A DNA stretch of 13,401 bases from Rickettsiales bacterium (lineage in GTDB: Bacteria; Pseudomonadota; Alphaproteobacteria; Rickettsiales; CANDYO01): positions 1 to 13,401 of the forward strand of contig CANDYO010000049.1 in assembly GCA_947424995.1 (NCBI GenBank). Reading direction: 5' to 3'. The translations under genes were made by a program, and so were the position numbers. This document shows positions 6,854-13,401 of this stretch, one piece after another; the stretch's first letter is position 1, and each line of letters starts with the position of its first letter. The notes under the pieces are model-generated. The model did no database searches and was not told the origin of the DNA. It saw only the letters and a list, made by a program, of their open reading frames with translations.

Positions 6854-7687
6854 TTAAACCAAATACTTCAACAAAGACTGTTCATTAAATTTTTGCTTTG
6901 CTTCCATATAACTTCTAGGCAAAAGAGAAAAATCATATTGCTCTAAAAAAGCATTACCGTAAATTTTTTCTGGGGGGAGCTGTTTCTTTTCGATCCCTTC
7001 AATTACTCCAGCTAATATAGCACCAATAACTTCAATTGCTGCACTATCGGCACATGCAACGCGATGCTCTAATCGACGATTAGATTTATCAACTAATGGA
7101 AGACGAATAGCCGCACTACGATTATTTCCTCCCCAACAAATTTTACTCGGAGCTTCTAAAGAATCTCCCTGATAACGTAAATATGCTTGCTCATATGGAG
7201 CAAATATTAGCATATGTCCTAGCATCGATGCGCACAAACCACCTACCGAATATAATAATAATTGCTCTTCTTCCTCTTGTCGCTTGATAAAAAGATTGTC
7301 CCCTTTAGAATTTTCTAAATGTAAATGAATATGTAAGGCACTACCAGGTTGATCTAAAAACGGCTTAGCTTGAAAACTTGCTAACATGTTTTGCTTCATT
7401 GCTTGCTTAGATATTAACGCTTTAAGCTCATCTATAGTTTGACTAATTTTAAATATATCAGTGCTATGAGCTACCTTAATCTCAAACTGATTATCTCCTC
7501 TTTCTTTTTCAATAGAGAAATCTAAATCTAATTTATCTGCTTGCCATAGATTATTTTGCTCTTTATGATCAGATGAGTTGAGGTAAAATTCTACCTCTGC
7601 TCCAATAACTGGGAATAGACCAAGTTGCTTAAGTCTAACTAATAAAACATTAAGCAATTTTATTGAGGTTTTTTTAGGTAAAATCAT
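6854..7687 (-). CDS. Glutamine-synthetase-like catalytic domain protein, lacking N-terminal domain
   Basis: At 277 residues this is far shorter than glutamine synthetases (about 440-470). It matches only their C-terminal ATP-dependent ligase fold. The metal-binding pattern is complete: E31 and E33 in EVEFYL; E62 and E69 in ERGDNQFEI; H119 and H121 in GSALHIHLHL; R190 and R195 in NNRSAAIRLP; E207 and R209 in RRLEHR. The ERGxxQFE spacing resembles the GSIII/PuuA-like branch (HEYGPGQFE) more than classical GlnA. Family members ligate ammonia or amines to the gamma-carboxylate of glutamate; the substrate here is unknown. The beta-grasp N-terminal domain, which completes the active site of the adjacent subunit, is missing. 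There is no room for it because lipB begins 29 bases upstream on the other strand. GGAG about ten bases before the ATG supports the start. A decayed remnant is possible, but the conserved motifs argue for function. Confidence 0.8.
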   Translation of the reverse strand: MILPKKTSIKLLNVLLVRLKQLGLFPVIGAEVEFYLNSSDHKEQNNLWQADKLDLDFSIEKERGDNQFEIKVAHSTDIFKISQTIDELKALISKQAMKQNMLASFQAKPFLDQPGSALHIHLHLENSKGDNLFIKRQEEEEQLLLYSVGGLCASMLGHMLIFAPYEQAYLRYQGDSLEAPSKICWGGNNRSAAIRLPLVDKSNRRLEHRVACADSAAIEVIGAILAGVIEGIEKKQLPPEKIYGNAFLEQYDFSLLPRSYMEAKQKFNEQSLLKYLV

Positions 7688-7716
7688 ATAAGCAACACTC
7701 CAAATAATATTTTAAC

Positions 7717-8340
7717 ATGAAAATAGAATACAACACAAGCAATCACGCAATTAACTATTTAGATGCAGTTGAGCTGATGGAAAAAAGAGTAGAAGCTATC
7801 CATCAAGCAAAAAAGCCAGAATTAGTTTGGTTTTTAGAACATCCTTCAATCTATACAGCTGGTACCAGTGCTGATCCTAGTGAATTGATTAATCCTAAAA
7901 GCTTACCGGTATACGAATCCGGCAGAGGAGGAAAATATACCTACCATGGTCCTGGACAAAGAGTGGTATATTTAATGCTAGATCTAAAAACAAGGGAAGC
8001 CGATCTTAGAAAATACATTGCTAATTTAGAAAATTGGATCATTGCTAGTCTTGCAGAGATTGGGCTTACTTCAAAGCGTAAAGAAGGTCACGTCGGCATT
8101 TGGACCACGTCTCATTCAGGTGAAGATGCTAAAATTGCTGCAATTGGGATCAGAGTGCGCAAATGGATTACTTATCATGGAATTGCAATTAATGTTCACC
8201 CTTCTATGGACCATTATAATGGAATAATAGCTTGCGGAATTAAAGAATTTGGCGTAACTTCACTTAATAAATTAGGTTATAACATTACTTATTCAGAATT
8301 AGATTGCATACTAAAAGGTAAATTTAATGATTTTTTTTAG
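7717..8340 (+). CDS. lipB: Octanoyltransferase LipB
   Basis: LipB moves the octanoyl group from octanoyl-ACP to lysines of lipoyl domains in pyruvate and 2-oxoglutarate dehydrogenases, the step before LipA inserts sulfur. The 207-residue length is typical. The family signature RGGKYTYHGPGQRVVYLMLDL spans 70-90. The catalytic lysine is K139 in AKIAAIG, and the nucleophilic cysteine is C173 in IACGIKEFGVTSL. No Shine-Dalgarno precedes the ATG. Only 29 bases separate this start from the divergent glutamine-synthetase-like gene. Its last 14 bases overlap the next gene, which places it at the head of a lipB-ydcF-plsC unit. lipA is not in the window. Confidence 0.96.
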   Translation: MKIEYNTSNHAINYLDAVELMEKRVEAIHQAKKPELVWFLEHPSIYTAGTSADPSELINPKSLPVYESGRGGKYTYHGPGQRVVYLMLDLKTREADLRKYIANLENWIIASLAEIGLTSKRKEGHVGIWTTSHSGEDAKIAAIGIRVRKWITYHGIAINVHPSMDHYNGIIACGIKEFGVTSLNKLGYNITYSELDCILKGKFNDFF

Positions 8341-8890
8341 AATATTAATCATATCATGTTTTTTACTTCTAATATGGTTCATTGGTTTTGTGTATTTTGT
8401 TGGAAAAATACCTCAAACAGAACCGACGTTACCAGAAAAAGCAGATGCAATTATCGTTCTAACCGGGGCGAGAGGTAGAATAGACGCGGGCCTTATACTC
8501 CTCTCTGGAGGCTGCGCTGAAAAGCTGTTTATTTCAGGAGTAGGTCAAAAAGCAGATTTAGCAGACTTAAGTCAATATTTAGTATCATTCCCTGCTCAAA
8601 AAACTACCGAGCTTAAGTCATCTATTACTCTAGGTCACTTTGCTAGCTCAACCGAAGAAAATGCTATTGAAAGCTTAGAATGGATTAATCAGCATAATTA
8701 TAAGAAAATAATTTTAGTTACTTCAAATTATCATATGCCGCGTAGTTTATACTTGTTTGAACGCTCAATGCCTAATATAGTATTTATTCCATATCATGTA
8801 ATTAGACCTGGAAGCCCTTGGCAATCCTCTTCTAGTTTTAAAGTAACTTTCTTAGAATATAACAAACTCTTATTATCTTTATGCAAATAA
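8327..8890 (+). CDS. YdcF/ElyC/SanA-family (DUF218) membrane protein
   Basis: This 187-residue protein has an N-terminal membrane segment (about 5-26) followed by a DUF218 domain. Recognisable motifs are DAIIVLTGARGRI near 40-52, the central STEENA near 108-113, and VTSNYHMPRS at 131-140. Relatives such as ElyC and SanA are inner-membrane anchored and linked to envelope integrity and peptidoglycan precursor metabolism; their biochemical activity is poorly defined. The ATG at 8327 lies inside the end of lipB (14-base overlap), and its own end overlaps plsC by 10 bases, so translational coupling is likely. The overlap with lipB contains a run of eight T residues at 8331-8338. Family assignment is secure; function in this organism is inferred from relatives. 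Confidence 0.87.
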   Translation: MIFFRILIISCFLLLIWFIGFVYFVGKIPQTEPTLPEKADAIIVLTGARGRIDAGLILLSGGCAEKLFISGVGQKADLADLSQYLVSFPAQKTTELKSSITLGHFASSTEENAIESLEWINQHNYKKIILVTSNYHMPRSLYLFERSMPNIVFIPYHVIRPGSPWQSSSSFKVTFLEYNKLLLSLCK

Positions 8891-9588
8891 TCCGCTCTTT
8901 ATTATTCAATTTTTGCTACATTAGTTGGACCTTATTAGTCGGAGTAATTTTCTGGCCAGTAGTTTTTTTACCAACTCAAATTATTATCTTGGTAGTAGGA
9001 AAAATCTGGGCCCAAGGTTTATATTTTTTCTTAAAATTATTTTGCAATTTAAAGCTTGAGTCTAAAGGATTGAGTAATATCCCAAAACAAGCTGCTATTT
9101 TTGCTTCAAAGCATCAATCTACTCTAGAAACTTTTATGTTTCATATCTTGATTCACAAGCCTGTTTTTGTACTTAAACAAGAATTATTAGATATTCCAGT
9201 CTTTGGTTACTACTTAAAGAAAATGGGAATGATTGCAATCGATCGTGATGGCGGCATAAGAAGCTTAAAGCTTCTACTCAAGCAAGTAGAAGAAAAAATT
9301 AAGCAAGGCTATTCGATAATTATTTTTCCTGAAGGTACAAGAGTTGCACCAGGATTTAGCGAAACCTACAATGCTGGTATTGCTGCTATCTATAATATTA
9401 AGGTTGCTGATGTAATCCCAGTCGCTTTAAATACTGGCTGCTTCTGGCCAAAAAATTCTTTTCTAAGAAGGCCTGGTAAATTTACCATTGAATTCCTTCC
9501 AGCCATATCTAATGATTTAGACAAAAGGGAATTCATGAGGAAATTAGAAGAAGAAATTGAGACTAGATCGAGAGATTTGGTAAAGTGA
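8881..9588 (+). CDS. plsC: 1-acyl-sn-glycerol-3-phosphate acyltransferase (PlsC family)
   Basis: PlsC transfers an acyl chain to lysophosphatidate, making phosphatidate, the precursor of membrane phospholipids. The 235-residue protein has an N-terminal hydrophobic region (about 5-53). Acyltransferase block I reads SKHQSTLET with H78 and an acidic residue E83, giving H-x4-E rather than the canonical H-x4-D. I recall related KHQSxWET forms from alphaproteobacterial PlsC. Block II, IAIDRDGG, lies at 118-125, and block III, FPEGTR, at 149-154. The ATG at 8881 lies within the final codons of the upstream YdcF-like gene, indicating an operon. The gene converges on infC across an inverted-repeat element. 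Confidence 0.94.
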   Translation: MQIIRSLLFNFCYISWTLLVGVIFWPVVFLPTQIIILVVGKIWAQGLYFFLKLFCNLKLESKGLSNIPKQAAIFASKHQSTLETFMFHILIHKPVFVLKQELLDIPVFGYYLKKMGMIAIDRDGGIRSLKLLLKQVEEKIKQGYSIIIFPEGTRVAPGFSETYNAGIAAIYNIKVADVIPVALNTGCFWPKNSFLRRPGKFTIEFLPAISNDLDKREFMRKLEEEIETRSRDLVK

Positions 9589-9611
9589 TTGAATGTTCAG
9601 CTCAGCCACGA

Positions 9612-9768
9612 GCGTCATCCTCGAAGCTAGGAAAAGCCTAGCTTCCGGGGATCCATAAAAATCAAAGATGACTGTAGGTCATTCAGTTTATTTTATATAA
9701 CCTTGAAGTAATGAATTTATAGTCGGATCCCCGGTGACCCAAGCAAAGCTTAGTCCTGAGGATGACGC
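9612..9768. repeat. Inverted-repeat intergenic element, 157 bp, with perfect nested ends
   Basis: The outer ends GCGTCATCCTC (9612-9622) and GAGGATGACGC (9758-9768) are perfect 11-bp inverted repeats. CCGGGGATCC (9645-9654) and GGATCCCCGG (9725-9734) are perfect 10-bp inverted repeats. Between outer and inner repeats each arm has a different sequence with its own pairing potential, for example AAGCTAGG-AAA-GCCTAGCTT near 9624-9644. The right end is followed by ATTTTTGTTT (9771-9780), so the fold-back could end plsC operon transcripts. GTCATCC...GGATCC intergenic palindromes are widespread in alphaproteobacteria. It fills most of the 225-base convergent gap between plsC and infC; no gene was seen there. 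Confidence 0.8.
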
Positions 9769-9813
9769 CGATTTTTGTTTAAGGTCGAACTCTACTTTTA
9801 GAGATAGACTACT

Positions 9814-10335
9814 CTATCCTTTAGGGACAATAATCATCATTAATTGATTACCTTCCATTCTTGGCTCATACTCAATTTTAACTTCTTCAACCAATTGCGC
9901 TTTTATCTTCTCGAATACAGCGAAACCAATTTCTTGGTGAGTAATTTCTCTTCCTTTAAACTTAAGAGTTATCTTTACTTTATCACCCTCTAGAATAAAA
10001 TTATTCATGCTCTTGATTTTTATTCCTAAATCATGATCGCTAATTGTCGGTCTGAGTTTAATCTCTTTTAATAAAACTGTTCTTTGTCTTTTTCTGGCAT
10101 CATGAATTTTCTTTTTTTCTTGATATTTATGTCTACCAAAATCCATAATTTTACACACAGGTGGTTCAGAAGTAGGTGAAATCTCTACTAAATCCAATCC
10201 TTCTTTTTGCGCTCTTGCCAAGGCATCATTAATAGGAAAAACCCCCATCATTTCTCCTTCTTCGTCAATTAGACGCACAGAAAGAGCAGTTATTTCTAAA
10301 TTTGCTCTTGGAAAATTATTAGATTTTTTTTTCAT
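9814..10335 (-). CDS. infC: Translation initiation factor IF-3
   Basis: IF-3 binds the 30S subunit, keeps it apart from 50S, and checks start-codon and initiator tRNA pairing. The 173-residue length is standard. The N-terminal domain (about 10-80) has the conserved DLVEISPTSEPPVCKIMDFG at 48-67. A basic linker rich in K and R (72-90) leads to the C-terminal domain (about 86-171), with KEIKLRP at 90-96 and GREITHQEIG at 128-137. The start is ATG, followed by nine A residues encoding KKK, rather than the AUU used for autoregulation in E. coli. The gene lies 33 bases after thrS on the same strand, the classic thrS-infC order, but rpmI and rplT do not follow. Cotranscription with thrS is likely. 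Confidence 0.97.
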   Translation of the reverse strand: MKKKSNNFPRANLEITALSVRLIDEEGEMMGVFPINDALARAQKEGLDLVEISPTSEPPVCKIMDFGRHKYQEKKKIHDARKRQRTVLLKEIKLRPTISDHDLGIKIKSMNNFILEGDKVKITLKFKGREITHQEIGFAVFEKIKAQLVEEVKIEYEPRMEGNQLMMIIVPKG

Positions 10336-10368
10336 TTGGTATTATATAATATCCTCTATAGGTTAAAT

Positions 10369-12276
10369 TTACAGTTTTTTAGCAATAATTTCCTTCAGCA
10401 TAGCTAAAGACTGATCAAATTGCAATATTTCTTGGTTCTCAGACCCTAGTTTACGTACTGAGACTGTGTTATTTATCATCTCATTTTTACCAACCACCAT
10501 TAAAACAGGGATTTTGTCTAATGAATGTTGACGAATTTTATAGCTAATTTTATCACTACTTAAATCAACTTCAGCTCTTATACCATTAGCTTTCAGATCT
10601 TGATACACTTTTTGAGCATATTCATCTGCGTCATTAGTAATAGCCATCACCATAACTTGCACTGGTGCTAACCATAAAGGAAATTTACCAGCATATTCTT
10701 CAATTAAAACACCAATAAAACGCTCTAATGTACCTAAAATTGCTCGATGCAGCATCACTGGACGATGTTTAGCTCCATCACTACCGATATAATTTGCATC
10801 TAATCTTTCCGGTAAAATAAAATCTAACTGCAATGTGCCACATTGCCAATCTCTACCAATAGCATCTTTAAGCACAAACTCTAGCTTAGGACCATAGAAT
10901 GCTCCTTCTCCAGGATTTAGAGTATAAGGCATTCCTGTAGCTTCAATAGCTATTTTTAATTCACGCTCAGCTTTATCCCATGCTTCGTCTGTGCCAGCTC
11001 TAACCTCAGGACGCTCAGCAAATTTTACTTTAACTTCATTAAAACCGAAATCATGATAAACTTCTTTGAGCAACCTTATAAAATTAGTTGTTTCAGAAGT
11101 TATATCGTCTGGAGTACAAAAAATATGCGCATCATCCTGAGTCATTCCTCTAACTCTCATAATGCCATGCATTGAACCAGAGCTTTCATTACGATGGCAA
11201 CAACCAAATTCTGCCATCCGCATCGGAAGGTCACGATAACTATGCAATTTTTGTTTAAAAATTTGAATATGCAATGGACAATTCATTGGTTTTAGAGCCA
11301 TAAATTTATCATCATCTTCAACGACAAACATATTTTCTCTAAACTTATCCCAATGGCCAGAAGCTTCCCAAAGTGCGCGATCTGCTAAAATTGGAGTTTT
11401 CACTTCGATATAACCATTTTGCTGTAATTTATCGCGAATGTAATTTTCAATTATGCGGTATAAAGTCCAGCCTTTATCATGCCAAAATACCTGACCAACC
11501 GCCTCTTCCTGCATATGAAAAAGACCTAATTCTTTACCTAATTTACGGTGATCTCTCTTCTCGGCTTCTTCAATTCTAGTTAAATATTCTTGTAATTGAA
11601 CCTCATCTGCCCAAGCAGTCCCATAAACTCTTTGCAACATTTTATTGCGACTATCACCGCGCCAGTATGCACCAGCAAGCTTCATCAACTTGAATGCTTT
11701 TTTAACCCCAGTAGTAGGACCATGTGGTCCACGACATAAATCAATAAAATCACCTTGGCGATAAAGGCTAATTTTTTCGCCAGCTGGAATTGATTCAATA
11801 ATTTCTGCTTTATAAAACTCACCGATGCTTTTAAAAAACTCAATCGCTTTATCGCGGTCCCAGATTTCTTTAGTTATAGCTTGATTGCGTTTAACAATTT
11901 CGCGCATTCTGCTTTCAAGAGCAACTAAATCTTCAGGAGTAAACGGCTCATCTCTGGCCACGTCATAATAAAATCCATCCTCAATAGCAGGACCTATAGT
12001 AATTTGCGCCTCTTTATATAATTCTTTCACTGCTTGAGCAAAAATATGCGCACTATCATGGCGAATAATTTCTAGACCTTCAGGACTGTTAATGGTGATT
12101 ATTTCAACTCTAGAGTCTTGAGTGATTTTTTCTGCTAAATCTAATTCGATGCCGTTCACTTTCATAGCAATAGCGACCTTAGCTAAACTTGAAGAAATAT
12201 CTTTTGCTAAGGCAAATCCATTAATTTCTCCTTCAAAATTACGTACAGAATTATCTGCTAAAGTAATTGCAACCAT
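10369..12276 (-). CDS. thrS: Threonyl-tRNA synthetase
   Basis: ThrRS charges tRNA-Thr and edits serine mischarging. The 635 residues show the full bacterial layout. A TGS domain covers about 1-60. The editing domain (about 65-225) keeps H73, H77, C181 and H185. The class II catalytic core (about 240-530) carries motif 2 RNESSGSMHGIMRVRGMTQ near 362-380 and motif 3 around 505-520. The anticodon-binding domain occupies about 535-635. The zinc ligands C333, H384 and H510 are all present. The start is ATG at 12276 with only a weak Shine-Dalgarno. TATAAA about 65 bases upstream on the minus strand could be a -10, but the matching -35 is poor. It leads the thrS-infC unit. Confidence 0.98.
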   Translation of the reverse strand: MVAITLADNSVRNFEGEINGFALAKDISSSLAKVAIAMKVNGIELDLAEKITQDSRVEIITINSPEGLEIIRHDSAHIFAQAVKELYKEAQITIGPAIEDGFYYDVARDEPFTPEDLVALESRMREIVKRNQAITKEIWDRDKAIEFFKSIGEFYKAEIIESIPAGEKISLYRQGDFIDLCRGPHGPTTGVKKAFKLMKLAGAYWRGDSRNKMLQRVYGTAWADEVQLQEYLTRIEEAEKRDHRKLGKELGLFHMQEEAVGQVFWHDKGWTLYRIIENYIRDKLQQNGYIEVKTPILADRALWEASGHWDKFRENMFVVEDDDKFMALKPMNCPLHIQIFKQKLHSYRDLPMRMAEFGCCHRNESSGSMHGIMRVRGMTQDDAHIFCTPDDITSETTNFIRLLKEVYHDFGFNEVKVKFAERPEVRAGTDEAWDKAERELKIAIEATGMPYTLNPGEGAFYGPKLEFVLKDAIGRDWQCGTLQLDFILPERLDANYIGSDGAKHRPVMLHRAILGTLERFIGVLIEEYAGKFPLWLAPVQVMVMAITNDADEYAQKVYQDLKANGIRAEVDLSSDKISYKIRQHSLDKIPVLMVVGKNEMINNTVSVRKLGSENQEILQFDQSLAMLKEIIAKKL

Positions 12277-12408
12277 GTTTTACTCATTCATCTGAATTAA
12301 AAAGAAAGAAGCATAACAAAATAGTTGATAATATTCTACTTTTTTATAGGGTTATTGTTAGTTCTACTTAAAAAAGGAACTAGAAAGTGCTATCTGAAAA
12401 AAACAAGT
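12277..12408. other. thrS leader / intergenic stretch
   Basis: This 132-base gap separates the hydrolase stop from the thrS start on the minus strand. It contains a perfect 6-bp inverted repeat, TAGTTC (12359-12364) and GAACTA (12377-12382), with an A/T-rich loop and no U-tract in the direction of transcription. No T-box features or other known tRNA-synthetase leader were recognised. A promoter for thrS probably lies here, but no strong match was found. Confidence 0.3.
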
Positions 12409-13236
12409 TTAATCAGATGCCGCCTTAACAAATGCTTTTAAAATAAGAGAATCATATTTACTTGATTCACATTCAGGATGCCATTGAACACCTAAACCAA
12501 AAGGGTAATCCTTTAGTTCAATGGCTTCAATAATTCCATCATGGAATGATCTAGCAGAAACAATCATATCTGGACCAATTGATTTTACAGCTTGATGGTG
12601 ACCACTATTAACTTCAATTTTATCTTTTTGAATTATATCATAAAGTAACGTATTTTTTTCAAGCGTTATTTGATGAGAAACTTTATCTAAACGATTATGA
12701 CCATGATCTAAAGCTTCTTGATTAAAGGTCTTTATATCTTGATATAATTTTCCTCCTTTTATTACAGCGAGTAGCTGTTCTCCAGCACATATAGTGAGGA
12801 TTGGCAGTTTTTTATTTAGAGCCGCCTTAATAAGTTTCATTTCAAATTCAGCGCGGTGATTTTTTGTAACACTTGATAATTCAAGTTTTTGTTCGCCATA
12901 CCAAGAAGGGTCAATATCATAAACACCTCCAGTTACTATTAAACCATCGATAAGGTCAATATATTTATCTATTTGATCTGTTTCGAATGGTATAATTATT
13001 GGTGTAGCGCCGTACTTTGCAATGGAGCTTAGATAGTTTGTTCTTATTAAGTTTCTTGGATATATTGCAGTTTCTGTTGGACCTTTATCCCAATCAGGAG
13101 TAACTCCTATCACAGGAACTTTAGTTTGATATTTAACTCCTTTAAAATCTACTATACTTACCTTAATTACTTTAAAATAGTTCAAAGCCAAGATTATAAA
13201 AATTATTAAAATAGTAGTTAAAGTATATTTTTTCAT
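12409..13236 (-). CDS. Membrane-anchored class I glutamine amidotransferase-like hydrolase (peptidase C26, PuuD-like)
   Basis: The catalytic domain (about 40-275) matches the C26 family, whose best-known member, PuuD, releases GABA from gamma-glutamyl-GABA. The triad is visible: nucleophile C150 in TICAGEQLLAV, then H253 and E255 in GVQWHPE. Supporting motifs are PVIGVTPDWD (41-50), DGLIVTGG (97-104), VNSGHHQAV (209-217) and DGIIEAIE (233-240). The residue after the catalytic Cys is Ala where most relatives have Arg (CRG). The N-terminus MKKYTLTTILIIFIILALNY is a signal-anchor without an obvious cleavage site, unlike cytosolic PuuD, so the domain probably faces the periplasm. AGAG about eight bases before the ATG is a plausible ribosome binding site. 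It is upstream of thrS on the same strand, but an operon is uncertain. Substrate unknown. Confidence 0.85.
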   Translation of the reverse strand: MKKYTLTTILIIFIILALNYFKVIKVSIVDFKGVKYQTKVPVIGVTPDWDKGPTETAIYPRNLIRTNYLSSIAKYGATPIIIPFETDQIDKYIDLIDGLIVTGGVYDIDPSWYGEQKLELSSVTKNHRAEFEMKLIKAALNKKLPILTICAGEQLLAVIKGGKLYQDIKTFNQEALDHGHNRLDKVSHQITLEKNTLLYDIIQKDKIEVNSGHHQAVKSIGPDMIVSARSFHDGIIEAIELKDYPFGLGVQWHPECESSKYDSLILKAFVKAASD

Positions 13237-13401
13237 TTTATTCTCTTCTATCCTTAAAAGATATTTCTCGACTTTGGAAAATCATTTCATACAAAACTGC
13301 TATCAATCCATTGTGGCAAAAGGGATACACACCTGTTTTTATTTACATATTCTGTTGTGCCTCGTTGTGATATTTGTGGACATTGATGTTTTTATCGGTT
13401 A

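Noticed and set aside
6854..7687. Annotation as glnA
   Set aside because: The protein lacks the N-terminal domain and its metal-site spacing is more like GSIII/PuuA, so the symbol would mislead.
12277..12408. T-box or attenuator in the thrS leader
   Set aside because: No T-box consensus or terminator with U-tract; only a small isolated inverted repeat.
13237..13290. Short minus-strand frame ending just before the C26 hydrolase (MIFQSREISFKDRRE)
   Set aside because: Only 15 codons from its ATG, no recognisable family, and it overlaps the likely ribosome binding site; a chance frame is more probable.
13291..13401. Right-edge stretch, checked on both strands for a partial gene or element end
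   Set aside because: Short open frames run to the edge but none has a recognisable motif, and no inverted-repeat end could be assigned.

Overview
The window is an AT-rich bacterial chromosome segment, about two-thirds A+T by eye, holding ten complete genes and the C-terminal tail of one transposase. It most resembles an alphaproteobacterium of the Rickettsiales or a similar host-associated lineage. Supporting signs are the base composition, an Ffh G4 motif reading TRID within TRIDGDSRGGAAL (close to Rickettsia Ffh as I remember it), an acyltransferase with KHQSTLET where most bacteria have NHxSxxD, and compact genes separated by palindromic intergenic repeats. The order-level assignment is inference; no rRNA is present to confirm it.

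Layout, left to right. (1) 1-84: end of an IS481/IS3-type transposase, followed by a structured intergenic stretch. (2) 253-2937, plus strand: ffh (signal recognition particle GTPase), then an MFS transporter with its own predicted promoter. (3) 2938-3326: a large fold-back repeat in a convergent junction. (4) 3327-5642, minus: a hybrid sensor kinase with a large extracytoplasmic sensor and a C-terminal receiver but no output domain. Divergent from it is a small exported 2H-phosphoesterase-like protein. (5) 6563-6853: a second repeat-bearing convergent junction, then on the minus strand a glutamine-synthetase-like catalytic domain lacking the usual N-terminal domain. (6) 7717-9588, plus: lipB, a YdcF/ElyC-like membrane protein gene and plsC, overlapping each other as a tight operon for lipoylation and envelope/phospholipid work. 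(7) 9589-9813: a third inverted-repeat element, again convergent. (8) Minus strand: thrS-infC, with rpmI-rplT absent from the usual place downstream of infC. (9) 12409-13236, minus: a class I glutamine-amidotransferase-like hydrolase (peptidase C26/PuuD family) with an N-terminal membrane anchor.

Most genes are housekeeping (protein targeting, translation initiation, tRNA charging, lipoate attachment, phosphatidate synthesis). The accessory interest lies in three places. First, a family of nested inverted repeats sits in every convergent junction, and one relative may lie beside the transposase remnant. Second, a minimal PuuA/GSIII-like ligase and a membrane-anchored gamma-glutamyl hydrolase-like protein occur in the same window but not in one operon. 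Third, the hybrid kinase is divergent from an exported phosphoesterase-like protein, across an intergenic region with a TATA-rich palindrome. I saw no tRNA, rRNA, CRISPR array, prophage or toxin-antitoxin module.
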